Shown here one piece after another: positions 42,791-52,477 of a stretch of DNA of 64,000 nucleotides (the first letter of the stretch is position 1; the number at the start of each line of letters is the position of its first letter). The notes beneath the pieces are model-generated. The model made no database searches and was not told the DNA's origin. It saw nothing but the letters and a program-made list of their open reading frames with translations. Made by a program: the position numbers and the translations under genes. The stretch is from Haloarcula rara (GTDB taxonomy: Archaea; Halobacteriota; Halobacteria; Halobacteriales; Haloarculaceae): NCBI RefSeq assembly GCF_029338235.1, contig NZ_CP119785.1, positions 1,054,001-1,118,000 of the forward strand, written 5' to 3'.

Positions 42791-43456
42791 ATGGACATCG
42801 CGTTACTCGGCGGCACCGGCGATATCGGCGAAGGACTCGCCCTGCGGTGGGCGGACGATACGAACCATACGGTCATCGTCGGCTCGCGAGAGGCCGACAA
42901 GGCCGCGGCGAAAGCCGAGGAGTACGAAGCCGAACTCGACAGCCGCGGTCGCGAGGCCGATATCGCGGGGCTAGAAAACGTCGAAGCCGCCGCGCAGGCG
43001 GACGTCGTCGTGACAGCGGTGCCGGCCTACCACCTCACGGACACCGTCGAGGCCGTCGCCGACGAGCTCGGCGACGCCATCCTCGTCTCGCCCGCCGTCG
43101 GCATGAAACGCGACGAGGACGGCTTCCACTACAACCGCCCCGGCGTCGGCAGCGTCACCCAGCTCGCCGCCAAAGCGGCCCCCGAGGACACGCCGGTCGT
43201 CGGTGCGTTCCACAACCTCGCGGCCGGCCGACTGGCCGACCTCGAAGCCGACCTGGACTGGGACACCATCGTCGTCGGCGACGACAGAGACGCGAAAGCC
43301 ACAGTGTCGGAACTCGCCGAGGGCATCGAGGGCCTGCGAGCGCTGGACGGCGGTCCGCTCGCCAACGCCGCCGAGGTGGAGGGACTCACGCCGCTGCTCA
43401 TCAACGTCGCCCGCCACAACGACGGCCTGCATGATTTAGGCGTTCAGTTTCGGTAG
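42791..43456 (+). CDS. npdG: F420H2:NADP oxidoreductase
   Basis: 221 aa, the usual size. It transfers hydride between coenzyme F420 and NADP(H). The N-terminus ALLGGTGDIGEGLALRWA is the NADP-binding loop with VGSREADKA for the 2'-phosphate, and VPAYHLTDTVEAVADELGDAILVSPAVGMKRDEDGFHY (read in segments) plus VVGAFHNLAAGRLADLE are the family's F420-site blocks. The start ATG at 42791 was chosen over an upstream extension overlapping the HAD stop. Confidence 0.9.
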   Translation: MDIALLGGTGDIGEGLALRWADDTNHTVIVGSREADKAAAKAEEYEAELDSRGREADIAGLENVEAAAQADVVVTAVPAYHLTDTVEAVADELGDAILVSPAVGMKRDEDGFHYNRPGVGSVTQLAAKAAPEDTPVVGAFHNLAAGRLADLEADLDWDTIVVGDDRDAKATVSELAEGIEGLRALDGGPLANAAEVEGLTPLLINVARHNDGLHDLGVQFR

Positions 43457-43495
43457 CAATAGCTGGAGTGTCTTTTGCGGTGGTATCGGTTGCTA

Positions 43496-43691
43496 ACAGC
43501 CAGAAAGCCCCGTGAGCGATTGCTGCATAGTAGACCGCAAACAGCCAGAAAGCCCCGTGAGCGATTGCTGCATAGTAGACCGCAAACAGCCAGAAAGCCC
43601 CGTGAGCGATTGCTGCATAGTAGACCGCAAACAGCCAGAAAGCCCCGTGAGCGATTGCTGCATAGTAGACCGCAAACAGCCAGAAAGCCCC
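43496..43691. repeat. 45-bp tandem repeat array
   Basis: Four complete 45-bp units start at 43496, 43541, 43586 and 43631, followed by the first 16 bases at 43676-43691. The units appear identical. Each begins ACAGCCAGAAAGCCCCG, containing the 14-bp terminal repeat of the adjoining element A, followed by about 28 bp (GTGAGCGATTGCTGCATAGT...) of other sequence. The array is therefore built from a terminal repeat plus flank duplicated head to tail. Confidence 0.95.
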
Positions 43692-43996
43692 GACTGGCTC
43701 CGGTCGGGGGCCTCGCTGCGCTCCTCAGTCGCTTCGCTCCTTGCGGTGCTTGCGTCGTCCACCTTCCCGGAGCCAGTCGCCCCTTTCAGTCCCGCCCGTA
43801 GCCGGTTGACCAGCCGACTTGGGTGGGACTGAAAGGGGCCGCGCTCTCGACGAAGCACGGCGTTCGCAAGAGCGAAGCTCTTGCGCAGCCCATCAGAAAT
43901 CTTCGATTTCTGAGGACGAAGTAAGCACTGGAGCGAACGAAGTGAGCGAAGCGCGCAACGAGCCGCGCGAGTCGAGAGCGCGGGGGCTTTCTGGCT
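43678..43996. repeat. Inverted-repeat element copy A (MITE-like, 319 bp)
   Basis: Perfect 14-bp terminal inverted repeats (AGCCAGAAAGCCCC at 43678-43691; its complement at 43983-43996). The arms are imperfectly palindromic: CCCCTTTCAGTCCCGCC near 43780 pairs with GGTGGGACTGAAAGGGG near 43822-43838. The right arm holds two more hairpins with AAGAGC-GAA-GCTCTT and CAGAAATC/GATTTCTG. No coding frame. A second, longer copy is 1.8 kb away. A core of about 32 bp starting GTGGGACTGAAAGGGGCCGC is almost identical in both. Confidence 0.85.
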
Positions 43997-44102
43997 CTCC
44001 CGCACCGCTGCAGTAGCGTTCACAAAAGCAGGTCCATCGTTTCCTAGCCGCAATTTGGGTCGATTGCACACTGCTTTTGACGACCCAACCCTACGTGCGA
44101 CT

Positions 44103-44789
44103 GTGGCGTCCCCATACGAGATACTCGGCGTCGACCCCGACGCGGACGAGGCCGAGATAGTCGATGCCTATCGGGAGCGCGTCAAGGAGACCCACCCCGA
44201 CCAGGGCGGGTCGACGGAGGCGTTTCTGGCGGTGAAGACCGCCTTCGAACGCATCGAGAACGGCTGGGAGCCCGGGGACGCAGTTCCGGAGGACGACATC
44301 GCCGGCGACCCGGACGCGGGGACCGACGCTGCCGATGGGACGACTGAGCCCGAACAGCCCCCGGAGCCGGAGGGCGTCAAGGTGGAGTACCTGAACTACG
44401 AGGTGATGGCCGACCGGCTGTGGGAGCTGACCGACGACGACCTCTTCGAGAAGGCGGCCGATGGCGGCCTCGCGCCCGAGGATTACGGCGAGTTCTACGT
44501 CAGAGACAGCGAGTCGCTGCTTGAGGCCGCCGAACGCCAGGGGTACGCCTGGCCCTTCGCCTGTCGCGGGGGCGCCTGTACGAACTGCGCCGTCGCCGTC
44601 GTCGAGGGGGAGATGCCATCGCCGTCGAGTCACATTCTGCCGAAGGAACTCCACGACCGCGGGATTCGTCTCTCCTGTATCGTCGCGCCCGAGACGGACG
44701 CGAAAATCGTCTACAACGTGAAGCATCTGCCCGCGGTGCAGGACCTCCTGCTGCCGGCGAGCCGGTTCGAGGCGTCGTCGACGGACTGA
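44103..44789 (+). CDS. J-domain/[2Fe-2S] ferredoxin fusion protein
   Basis: 228 aa. Residues 2-52 are a DnaJ J domain (SPYEILGVDPDADEAEIVDAYRERVKETHPDQGG, read in segments, HPD at 31-33). An acidic linker runs 55-90, and residues 92-220 are the haloarchaeal plant-type ferredoxin with Cys154, Cys159, Cys162 and Cys192 (CRGGACTNC...LSC). The usual haloarchaeal acidic insertion (about 100-130, MADRLWELTDDDLFEKAADG) precedes the cluster loop. The start is a GTG with a TTTTGA about 27 nt upstream. The J domain could recruit DnaK to cluster assembly, which is inferred. Confidence 0.9.
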   Translation: MASPYEILGVDPDADEAEIVDAYRERVKETHPDQGGSTEAFLAVKTAFERIENGWEPGDAVPEDDIAGDPDAGTDAADGTTEPEQPPEPEGVKVEYLNYEVMADRLWELTDDDLFEKAADGGLAPEDYGEFYVRDSESLLEAAERQGYAWPFACRGGACTNCAVAVVEGEMPSPSSHILPKELHDRGIRLSCIVAPETDAKIVYNVKHLPAVQDLLLPASRFEASSTD

Positions 44790-44831
44790 GCGGCCGCTGT
44801 CGGGGACAGCGCCGATAAAATCCTAAGACGG

Positions 44832-45098
44832 CTACGCCGAGGCCTGCGTCAGCGCGTCCTCGATGTCGTCGGCCTGCGTGACGCCGACGAAGCGCTCGAC
44901 GATGCCGTCGTCGTTCTCGACGACGAGCGTCGGGAGCGAGCGGACCTGGTACTCGTTGGCCACGTCCTGTTCCTCGTCGACGTTGATCTTCTCGAACTCG
45001 ACGTCGCCCCACTCTTCCTCGAGATCTTCGAGGATGGGGTCTTGCGTCTTGCAGGGGCCGCACCAATCGGCGTAGAAGTCCTTGAGCGTGACAGCCAT
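44832..45098 (-). CDS. Thioredoxin-family protein
   Basis: 88 aa. Thioredoxin fold with the redox-active WCGPC (Cys13 and Cys16) and cis-Pro in RSLPTLVV. The N-terminal helix-strand of classical thioredoxin is missing: the protein starts almost at the beta strand before the active site, typical of short archaeal glutaredoxin-like thioredoxins. A TATA-like CCTTATCTG lies about 33 nt upstream. It is divergent from the Sec61-beta gene. Confidence 0.92.
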   Translation of the reverse strand: MAVTLKDFYADWCGPCKTQDPILEDLEEEWGDVEFEKINVDEEQDVANEYQVRSLPTLVVENDDGIVERFVGVTQADDIEDALTQASA

Positions 45099-45202
45099 GG
45101 TTCTTCTCAGCCTAGACTGTGGTATCAGATAAGGATTGTCCATACGGGTACGGCGCGAGCGAAGCCGAAAGGCTTACTCGGGATGGGTGATGAGAAGCGC
45201 CC

Positions 45203-45373
45203 ATGAGCAGCGACAGCGGCGGACTGATGTCCAGTGCCGGCCTCGTCCGGTACTTCGACGCCGAAGACCAGAACACCATCCGCATCGACCCGCGAACCAT
45301 CGTCGCCTTCGGCGTCCTCTTTGGCGCGCTCGTGCTGATTCTGAACGCGATGCTTCAGACTGGCGGGCTGTAG
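45203..45373 (+). CDS. Preprotein translocase Sec61-beta subunit
   Basis: 56 aa. [20 protein letters not shown] leads to a conserved cytosolic segment ([20 protein letters not shown]) and a single C-terminal helix ([16 protein letters not shown]) anchoring it beside SecYE. It is the archaeal SecG-equivalent. The gene is very short but has the family's complete length and order of features. The promoter would be near AGGCTTACT at 45170. Element B lies just downstream. Confidence 0.92.
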   Translation: MSSDSGGLMSSAGLVRYFDAEDQNTIRIDPRTIVAFGVLFGALVLILNAMLQTGGL

Positions 45374-45435
45374 AAGGAGACGCTTTTTTCGCCGATACGA
45401 GCTGTTTTACTGGTGACTCAGTGAGGACTGCCGAG

Positions 45436-45815
45436 AGCCAGAAAGCCCCGGTTCGCTTCGGTCGAGGGCTTCGCTGCGCGTGGTTCGAGAGAGCAAATCT
45501 CTCTCGTCATCTGCTCACGGGTCGGAGGCCCGTTCGCAGGTTCGTGGGACTCTGCGAGTCCCACGCTCATCACGAAAGGCGCCACGCGCCTTTCGAACGA
45601 CTTCGCTCACTCCGTTCGGTCCAGTGCTTGTGTCAGCCGTCTTCCCGGAGCGAACCGCCTCTTTCGGTCCCACCCCGGCGCTGTTTAACCAACCGGCACG
45701 GGTGGGACTGAAAGGGGCCGCACTCTCGACGAAGCCCGGCGACGCAAGCACCGCAAGCCAGCGGCTGAGGAGCGCAGCGAGCCGCGCGAGTCGAGAGCGT
45801 GGGGGCTTTCTGGCT
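45436..45815. repeat. Inverted-repeat element copy B (MITE-like, 380 bp)
   Basis: Same 14-bp terminal repeats as copy A (45436-45449 and complement at 45802-45815) and the same core (GTGGGACTGAAAGGGGCCGC at 45702-45721, then ACTCTCGACGAAGC). The left arm is longer and holds extra hairpins: GAGAGA/TCTCTC near 45488, GTGGGACT-CTGCG-AGTCCCAC near 45543-45563, and CGAAAGGCGC-CAC-GCGCCTTTCG near 45575-45597. No coding frame. It fills most of the 532-nt gap between Sec61-beta and the next gene. Confidence 0.85.
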
Positions 45816-45905
45816 GTTTACAACCGGTCGAACGCCAGCGGTAACGACCCCGACTGACCACACGAACTCCACGTGGCTTAATTTATCACACGACAATTGG
45901 CAGGT

Positions 45906-46280
45906 ATGCACTTCACACAGCGCGAACAGGCCGCGCTTCGGGACGTGGGACTCGACCAGGAGACCATCGAGGCCGCCTCGGCGGCCGTGGTCGGAGCCAC
46001 GAAACAGGCCGCCGACGACCTCGAAGCGTTCTTTGCGGATATGGACACCGTCTACTCGGATATGGATATCGCCCACAGCAGTAGCGAGATCCAGGAACAC
46101 AGTCTCGACTACGTGGACCTGTACACCCACGCCGACGACATCCGGGGGTACGTCCGCTTCGACACGTGGGGCGTCCCCGTCGAGGGCGGGCGCGTACTCA
46201 CCGACGAGAAAGTCGAGCTGACGCTCGGGCCCACCGTAGACGGCCGGGTCCGCTTTGCCGCCGACGAGGACGCCCTATGA
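45906..46280 (+). CDS. Conserved haloarchaeal protein (DUF7532-like)
   Basis: 124 aa. MHFTQREQAALRDVGLDQET and the blocks EAFFADMDTVYSDMDIAHSS and VDLYTHADDIRGYVRFDTWG look conserved rather than chance, with a helical N-terminus and a beta-rich C-terminus (VELTLGPTVDGRVRFAAD). The family number is recalled, not verified. The stop overlaps the FAU-1 gene start (ATGA), so the two are coupled; a role near RNA metabolism is possible. A TATA-like TTTATC lies about 22 nt upstream. Confidence 0.72.
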   Translation: MHFTQREQAALRDVGLDQETIEAASAAVVGATKQAADDLEAFFADMDTVYSDMDIAHSSSEIQEHSLDYVDLYTHADDIRGYVRFDTWGVPVEGGRVLTDEKVELTLGPTVDGRVRFAADEDAL

Positions 46281-47676
46281 GCGTCCGGGTCAGGGGCATC
46301 TACGCGACGGCGCTGACCCGGCTACTCTCCGACGCTGGCGTCGACGTGGTGCAGGCCTCCGGCCCTATCGAGGAGCGCTTCGACACCGAGTTCCCGGTCG
46401 AACGGGCCGGCGCTGCCGTCACGACGACCGACGACCGACAGGGCGTGGGCGTCAGCGGCGACCGCGAGACAGTCAAGCGGGTCGTTACGGAACTCCGAGG
46501 GCTGGGCCGGGACACGCTGTCGTGGGCCGACCCGCTCCCGGTCCGAGCGGTCTACGCCGGCGAAGTCACGGAGACACTTTCTAGCGGCGCCGTCGTCGAC
46601 TGCGGCGACGGCGAGGGGTTCCTGCCGTACTCGAACAGCGACGAGCGCGTCGAGACCGGCGACCGCCTGCGGGTGCAGGTCATCGAAGGGGGCGCACCCT
46701 GGACCGACGGCCGCGCGGTGCTCGATACGACCGCCGCCGTTCGGGGCGAGCTTCTGACCCTGGTTCGGGGCGGGTCGACGAGTGCGACGGCATCGGGCCC
46801 GGCGATGCTCGACGTGATTTCGGCCGACCCGCGCGAGGGGTGGGGCGTCTCGTGGGGACGAGCAAGCGACGAGGCGGGCTTTGACGCCATCGCCGATGCG
46901 CTCGAGGTGGCCAACGAACGGGCGGCGGCCATCGACGACGCGCTGGCGGGCGCCGACGACCCCGAAGACGCCGCCCCTGCTCGACAGTTCGACGGCGGCG
47001 CGACGACGTGGGTGTGGTTCGGTCGGGAGAGCCGCTTCGCGCTCGACGAGCGACGCCGCGACGTGACGACGACGATGGCGGGCCACCACCGCGTGAAGGC
47101 GGGCTCGAACAGCGCAGCGCGGCGGTCGACTACGTCGAGGCGCTGTGTGCGGAGCCCGGCGCCGGCGCCGAGACCGACTTCCCCTTCGCCGTCACCGCGC
47201 GGCAGTTCGGCCCGCAGGCCGGTGACACGCTACGGCTGGGCCACGGGAAACCGGACGGGCGGCTCATCACGCTGGGCCGGGCGGACGTCCAGCAGGTCGA
47301 CGCCGACGGCACCGTCACCGTCGAGCGCGAGATGCGTGCCGGCGGCGAGTACGACGGTCTGGGCGTCCCGAAGGAGGCCGGCGACGTGGCCGAAACCAAA
47401 CTGAAGGAAGGGCGGTGGTGGTATCCGACGGTGTACCGCGACAGCGAGGGCGAGAAGAAGGGCACCTACGTCAACGTCTGCACGCCCGTCGAGATATTCC
47501 CGGACACCGCCCGCTACGTCGACCTCCACGTCGACGTGCTGAAACACGCCGACGGCCGGGTCGAACGCGTCGACGACGACGAACTCGACGCCGCCGTCGA
47601 GGCGGGTGACGTCCCCGATGAACTGGCCGAGCGCGCCCGGAGCGTGGCCGCGGCAGTCGCGAGCGCACTGTCGTAG
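46277..47676 (+). pseudogene. FAU-1/RNase E-G-like RNA-binding protein, one frameshift
   Basis: The first frame (MSVRVRGIYATALTRLLSDA...HHRVKAGS) runs to about 47104 and the coding continues in another frame (LEQRSAAVDYVEALCAEPGA...). One missing base in CTCGAACAG (about 47105-47108) explains it: adding a G restores SEQRSAAVDYVE. The whole span is two bases above a multiple of three. The family, FAU-1, is an AU-rich RNA-binding putative ribonuclease with an S1-like N-terminus and RNase E/G-like core. Whether this is a real mutation or a sequencing error cannot be told; both halves look otherwise intact. Confidence 0.85.
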
Positions 47677-47679
47677 CTG

Positions 47680-49056
47680 CTATCTGCGCCGCCGGCCCAG
47701 CCGCCACGCTCCAAGTCCGATTGCGGCCAGCGCCCCGGCGATACCGAACCCGTCGCCGGTCACGCCGAGGAGCCCGCCGTCGGTCGGTGTGGGCGTCCGG
47801 GCCGGCGCGTCCGCGGCGGGGTCGGGGAAGGTGTAGACGCCGGGCGTGACGCTGTCGTCCAGGGCGGCCGTACTCGTGGCCACGAAGCAACCGGCGGCCC
47901 GCTGGGCCGTCCAGAACGACGTCGTCTCGGAGTCGCGCCACCGGAATATCTGTCGGGGTTCGCTCGGCTCTCGCAGGTCGTGGACACGGACGCCGCCCTG
48001 ATACCACGCCGAGTAGAGCCGGCCGCCCGTGAGTTCGAAGTTGTGTGCGGTCGTCAATACGCCGCCCCGCGTGGGGTCATTCGTCGGTGGGGGGTCAATG
48101 GTGGAAAGCGACTCGGGTGACTGGGGGTCACTGATGTCGAACAGCTCGATACCGCTGGGCCCGCCGTCGCTGTCCTCGCTCGCGGCCCAGGACTCCCCGC
48201 CGACAGCGAGCAGCGTCGCGCCCTCGTCGACCGTGACGAAGTGGTCGTTACCCGGCGGTTCGGTGCGCTCGGTCCCCGGATCGGACACGGCCGCGAGCGT
48301 CTCGCGGTCCCGGCCCCGAACGCGGGAGACCAGCGAGATATCGGCGGGGTCGCTCACGTCGAGAATCCACGTCCCGGCGTCCCAGTAGGCCAGATAGGCG
48401 CGGTCGCCCCGAACGGTGACGTCGTGGAGCGGCCGGAGCGCGGGGTGGACCGCTGCCCACCCCTCGTCGGCGTCGAGCAGGGACCACGAGCCGACCTCGT
48501 CGTCGGTTTCGGTGTCGACGACGACGAGCGGACTGTCAGTGCGGCCGTTGGCGGTGACGTAGGCGTAGCGGCCGTCGAAATCGCAGTTGTGGACCCGCGT
48601 GTCAAGTTCGACGGCGGCGACCTGCGCTGGGTGCTCCCGGTCGCTGACGTCGAAGACGACGACGCCGTGGGCGCCGCTGTCGACGGGATTGGCGGGACCG
48701 GCCACGAGCAGGCGGTCGTCCACGACGGCGGCGTCCTGGACGACCTGCATCGGCCCGTTGGGGCTGTCGGCCAGCAGGTCGGTTCGCTCCGCGAGCAGCC
48801 GGGGAGCACTGGGCGAGACGAGGTCAACGACGGCGATGCCGTCGCCAGTGGCGACGTAGGCGGTGTGGCCGTCCGGGCTGGTGACGAGTTCACGGGCCCC
48901 CGAGAGGTCAAGCGTGCCCAGCGGCTCGCCGCCAGTGGGGGTGCTCGCAGGGGTCGAATCGCCGTCGTCGGTGGGGAGCGGGTGGGCGGCGGCCGAGCCG
49001 ACAGCCCCGGCGGCGCCAGCGACACCGAGCGAGCGCAGGAGGGTACGGCGGCGCAT
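47680..49056 (-). CDS. LVIVD-repeat protein, Tat-exported and membrane-anchored
   Basis: 458 aa. A Tat-type signal ([22 protein letters not shown]) precedes repeats of the LVIVD/beta-propeller type: [57 protein letters not shown] and [14 protein letters not shown]. These build a seven-bladed propeller on the cell surface. The tail has a Thr/Pro stalk and a hydrophobic helix ([23 protein letters not shown]). A ligand is not suggested. The start at MRRRT was chosen over a 47-residue upstream extension. Confidence 0.87.
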   Translation of the reverse strand: MRRRTLLRSLGVAGAAGAVGSAAAHPLPTDDGDSTPASTPTGGEPLGTLDLSGARELVTSPDGHTAYVATGDGIAVVDLVSPSAPRLLAERTDLLADSPNGPMQVVQDAAVVDDRLLVAGPANPVDSGAHGVVVFDVSDREHPAQVAAVELDTRVHNCDFDGRYAYVTANGRTDSPLVVVDTETDDEVGSWSLLDADEGWAAVHPALRPLHDVTVRGDRAYLAYWDAGTWILDVSDPADISLVSRVRGRDRETLAAVSDPGTERTEPPGNDHFVTVDEGATLLAVGGESWAASEDSDGGPSGIELFDISDPQSPESLSTIDPPPTNDPTRGGVLTTAHNFELTGGRLYSAWYQGGVRVHDLREPSEPRQIFRWRDSETTSFWTAQRAAGCFVATSTAALDDSVTPGVYTFPDPAADAPARTPTPTDGGLLGVTGDGFGIAGALAAIGLGAWRLGRRRR

Positions 49057-49199
49057 ACCGGCCGGTGGGCAGCGACGGCAAGAAGGGTTGCGGTGACGGG
49101 GAGTTGCCTGAAACGGTTTGGGTTCGAATCGGGTCCGGACTGCTGGTCGCGCGAGCAACCGACAGGGTTTCACGCCTCCATTCCCTGAAGACGGCATAG

Positions 49200-52166
49200 A
49201 TGAGCAAAGACGTCATCGAGGTCACCGGCGCAGAGGAACACAACCTCAAAGACGTCGACGTGGAGATTCCCCGGGAGGAACTCACCGTCGTCACGGGGCT
49301 GTCGGGGTCGGGAAAGTCGTCGCTGGCCTTCGAGACGATTTACGCCGAGGGGCAACGGCGCTACATCGAGTCGCTGTCGGCGTACGCCCGGAACTTCCTC
49401 GGGCAGATGGACAAACCGCAGGTCGAGAACGTCGAGGGGCTCTCACCCGCAATCAGTATCGACCAGAAGAACGCCGCCAACAACCCCCGCTCGACGGTTG
49501 GCACCGTCACCGAGCTACACGACTACCTCCGCTTGCTGTACGCTCGGGTCGGCGTCCCGCACTGTCCGGAGTGTGGCCGCGAGGTAGGCGAGCAGTCGGC
49601 CCAGAACATGGTCACGCGGCTGCTGGAACTGCCCGAGGGCACCCGCGCGAAGCTGTGTGCCCCCGTCGTCCGGGACCAGAAAGGCGCCTTCGAGGACCTC
49701 TTCGACGACCTCGTCGGCGAGGGGTACTCCCGGGTCGAGGTCGACGGCGAACCGTACGACCTCGCGATGGAGAAGCCCGACCTGGACGAGAACTACGACC
49801 ACACTGTCGACGTGGTGGTCGACCGCGTGAAGATTAGCACGGAGGCCCGCTCCCGAATCAACGACTCCGTCGAGACCGCTCTCACCGAGGCCGACGGCAC
49901 CCTGAAAGTCGTCCTGCCGGACCCGCCCGAGGGCGCCGCCGAGGCGCTGGGCGGCGCGACGGCCCGCGCGACCGGGGACCTCGCCGAGAGCGACGAATCC
50001 ACCGCCGACCGCCTCGTCGTCGAACTCTCCGAGGAGCTGGCCTGCACGCACTGTGGCATCGACATCTCCGAGGTCGAGACCCGCTCCTTTTCGTTTAACT
50101 CACCGCACGGCGCCTGTCCGGAGTGTGAGGGGCTGGGCGAGACAAAGGAGGTCAGCGAGGACCTGGTGATTCGGGACCTCTCAAAGCCACTGAAACACGT
50201 CTTCGAGCCCTGGAGCTACGACCGGACCTACTACTCCCGGCAGCTGGACAACGTCGCCGACCACTTCGGCGTCTCGCTGTCGACACCGTTCGAGGACCTG
50301 GACGAATCCATCCAGCGGCAGTTCCTCTATGGCACCGACGACCTGGTCCACTTCGAGTGGCGCACCAAGAACGGCACCCGCGAGAAGACCGAGCGCTTCG
50401 AGGGCGTCATCCCGAATCTGGAACGCCGCCACGTCGAGACGGACTCCGACCGCGCCCGCGAGCACATCGAGGACTTCATGGCCACCACGGAGTGTCCGGC
50501 CTGTGAGGGCACCCGGCTGAAAGCCGAGTCCCGCGCGGTGCTGGTCGACGGCACCGCCATCACCGAGGTCAACGAGCTGTCCATCGGCGACGCCCTGGCA
50601 CACTTCGAGGGGCTGGAGAGCGAGCTCTCGGCCCGCGATAAGAAAATCGCCGAGGAGATCCTCAAAGAGATTCGCGCCCGACTCGGGTTCATGGAGGAAG
50701 TGGGCCTGGAGTATCTGACCCTCGACAGGGAGGCCGCCACGCTCTCCGGCGGAGAGAGCCAGCGAATCCGCCTGGCCACCCAGATAGGGTCGGGGCTGGT
50801 CGGGGTGCTGTACGTGCTGGACGAGCCCTCCATCGGGCTCCACCAGCGGGACAACGACAAGCTACTGAACACCTTAGAGGAACTCCGGGACCTCGGGAAC
50901 ACGCTCATCGTCGTCGAGCACGACACCGAGACGATGCGGCGGGCCGACCAGGTCATCGACATGGGCCCCGGCCCCGGCAAACGCGGCGGCGAGGTCGTCG
51001 TCAACGGCCCACAGGAGGCGCTGATGGAGACAGAGGCGTCCGTGACGGGCAAGTACCTCTCCGGCGAGCGCTCGATTCCGGTCCCCGACGACCGGCGCGA
51101 CGGCGACGGCGACCACCTCACCGTGCGGGGCGCCCGCCAGCACAACCTCCGTGACGTCGACGTCAAGTTCCCACTCGGCACCTTCACCGCCATCACCGGC
51201 GTCTCGGGCTCCGGGAAGTCCACGCTGATGCACGATATCCTGTATAAGGGCCTCGTGCGACGGATGAACGACACCGACGTCAATCCCGGCGAGCACGACG
51301 ACATCGACGGTATCGAGAACATCGAGACGGTGCGACTCATCGACCAGTCGCCGATCGGCCGCACGCCCCGCTCGAACCCGGCGACGTACACCAACGTCTT
51401 CGACCACATCCGCGAGCTGTTCGCCGAGACCAGCCTCTCGAAGCAACGGGGCTACGAGAAGGGGCGGTTCTCGTTCAACGTCAAGGGCGGCCGGTGTGAG
51501 GCCTGTGGCGGGCAGGGAACGGTGACCATCGACATGAACTTCCTCTCGGACGTGCAGGTCCCCTGCGAGGAGTGTGACGGCGCCCGGTACAACGACGAGA
51601 CCCTCGATGTGACCTACAGGGGCAAGACCATCGCCGACGTCCTTTCGATGAGCGTCGAGGAGGCCTACGACTTCTTCGAGAGCCACAGCGGCATCCGGCG
51701 GCGCCTCCAGTTGCTGAAAGACGTCGGGCTGGACTACATGCGCCTGGGCCAGCCCTCGACCACCCTCTCCGGTGGCGAGGCCCAGCGCGTGAAACTCGCC
51801 GAGGAGCTGGGCAAGAAAGACTCCGGCGAGACGCTGTATCTGCTGGACGAGCCCACGACCGGGCTCCACCCGGAAGACGAGCGCAAGCTCATCGACGTGT
51901 TGCATCGGCTGACCGACGACGGCAACACCGTGGTCGTCATCGAGCACGAACTCGACCTCGTGAAAAACGCCGACCACGTCATCGACCTCGGGCCGGAGGG
52001 CGGCGAGGGCGGTGGCGACCTCGTCGCCGAGGGCACGCCGGAGGACGTGGCCCGCACCGACGAGTCCTACACCGGGCGATACCTGCGTGACCACCTGCCC
52101 GACGTGGAGCTTGAGGGGCCACGTTCCGAGCGGGACGTGGCGACGCCGGCGGCCGACGACGACTAA
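49200..52166 (+). CDS. uvrA: UvrA, excinuclease ABC subunit A
   Basis: 988 aa. It recognises bulky DNA damage and loads UvrB. Two ABC ATPases: Walker [10 protein letters not shown] near residue 34 and GVSGSGKST in the second half, signatures LSGGESQR and LSGGEAQR. Zinc modules are [19 protein letters not shown]...CPECEG and CEACGG...CEECDG. The ALEEP-type insertion domain is present. The tail is acidic, as usual for haloarchaea. UvrB and UvrC are not in the window. The gene is monocistronic. Confidence 0.97.
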   Translation: MSKDVIEVTGAEEHNLKDVDVEIPREELTVVTGLSGSGKSSLAFETIYAEGQRRYIESLSAYARNFLGQMDKPQVENVEGLSPAISIDQKNAANNPRSTVGTVTELHDYLRLLYARVGVPHCPECGREVGEQSAQNMVTRLLELPEGTRAKLCAPVVRDQKGAFEDLFDDLVGEGYSRVEVDGEPYDLAMEKPDLDENYDHTVDVVVDRVKISTEARSRINDSVETALTEADGTLKVVLPDPPEGAAEALGGATARATGDLAESDESTADRLVVELSEELACTHCGIDISEVETRSFSFNSPHGACPECEGLGETKEVSEDLVIRDLSKPLKHVFEPWSYDRTYYSRQLDNVADHFGVSLSTPFEDLDESIQRQFLYGTDDLVHFEWRTKNGTREKTERFEGVIPNLERRHVETDSDRAREHIEDFMATTECPACEGTRLKAESRAVLVDGTAITEVNELSIGDALAHFEGLESELSARDKKIAEEILKEIRARLGFMEEVGLEYLTLDREAATLSGGESQRIRLATQIGSGLVGVLYVLDEPSIGLHQRDNDKLLNTLEELRDLGNTLIVVEHDTETMRRADQVIDMGPGPGKRGGEVVVNGPQEALMETEASVTGKYLSGERSIPVPDDRRDGDGDHLTVRGARQHNLRDVDVKFPLGTFTAITGVSGSGKSTLMHDILYKGLVRRMNDTDVNPGEHDDIDGIENIETVRLIDQSPIGRTPRSNPATYTNVFDHIRELFAETSLSKQRGYEKGRFSFNVKGGRCEACGGQGTVTIDMNFLSDVQVPCEECDGARYNDETLDVTYRGKTIADVLSMSVEEAYDFFESHSGIRRRLQLLKDVGLDYMRLGQPSTTLSGGEAQRVKLAEELGKKDSGETLYLLDEPTTGLHPEDERKLIDVLHRLTDDGNTVVVIEHELDLVKNADHVIDLGPEGGEGGGDLVAEGTPEDVARTDESYTGRYLRDHLPDVELEGPRSERDVATPAADDD

Positions 52167-52206
52167 TCGGCGGCGTCACACCGTCGCGATACCCTGTTTC
52201 CGTCGC

Positions 52207-52398
52207 TCATCGAAGCGCGTCGACATCATCGCTCAGCTCGTCCTCGTCGAAGTTCGAAACGATGCCGCGCTCGTCTGCTGTTGCCATCATCTCCGAGATA
52301 GTAAGTCCAGCCAGTCTAGCCGCGCCGCGCATCCCGACCTCTCGGTCCTGATATCGCTGGAGTGCAGTCTCGACAGGCGCTGCTTCCTCGTCGCTCAT
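52207..52398 (-). CDS. UPF0175-type small protein (possible antitoxin)
   Basis: 63 aa. ETALQRYQDREVGMRGAARLAGLTISEMMATADERGI matches UPF0175: a helix-turn-helix-like chain in which the AARLAGLTISEM helix binds DNA. In other archaea this family pairs with PIN-domain VapC-like toxins. No toxin gene is adjacent here, so it may be a solitary regulator. The start MSDEEAAP was chosen over a 29-residue extension that reads through low-complexity sequence. Confidence 0.75.
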   Translation of the reverse strand: MSDEEAAPVETALQRYQDREVGMRGAARLAGLTISEMMATADERGIVSNFDEDELSDDVDALR

Positions 52399-52477
52399 CT
52401 GTGTGTAGTCATGTGTCCGACAGAAGATAAAATTCGGCGACGACACACTTCTTTCGAGGGCGCCCCAACAGTGAGCC

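Noticed and set aside
43496-43691. CRISPR array
   Set aside because: Units are identical end to end with no unique spacers; period is 45 bp with no alternation of conserved and variable parts, and no cas genes are nearby.
43475-43801. 108-codon and 106-codon frames across the 45-bp repeats
   Set aside because: The frames exist only because the 45-bp unit is a multiple of three and lacks stops in those frames; the predicted peptides are Arg/Ser/Pro-rich and continue into the inverted-repeat element with no start signal.
44500-45066. 188-codon minus-strand frame over the J-ferredoxin gene
   Set aside because: It runs antisense to the ferredoxin and out of frame with thioredoxin; the peptide is almost entirely Arg/Pro/Ala.
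45906-46280. Toxin-antitoxin pair with the FAU-1 gene
   Set aside because: Although the two overlap by ATGA, the first protein has neither antitoxin DNA-binding features nor typical toxin partner, and FAU-1 is a housekeeping RNA-binding family.
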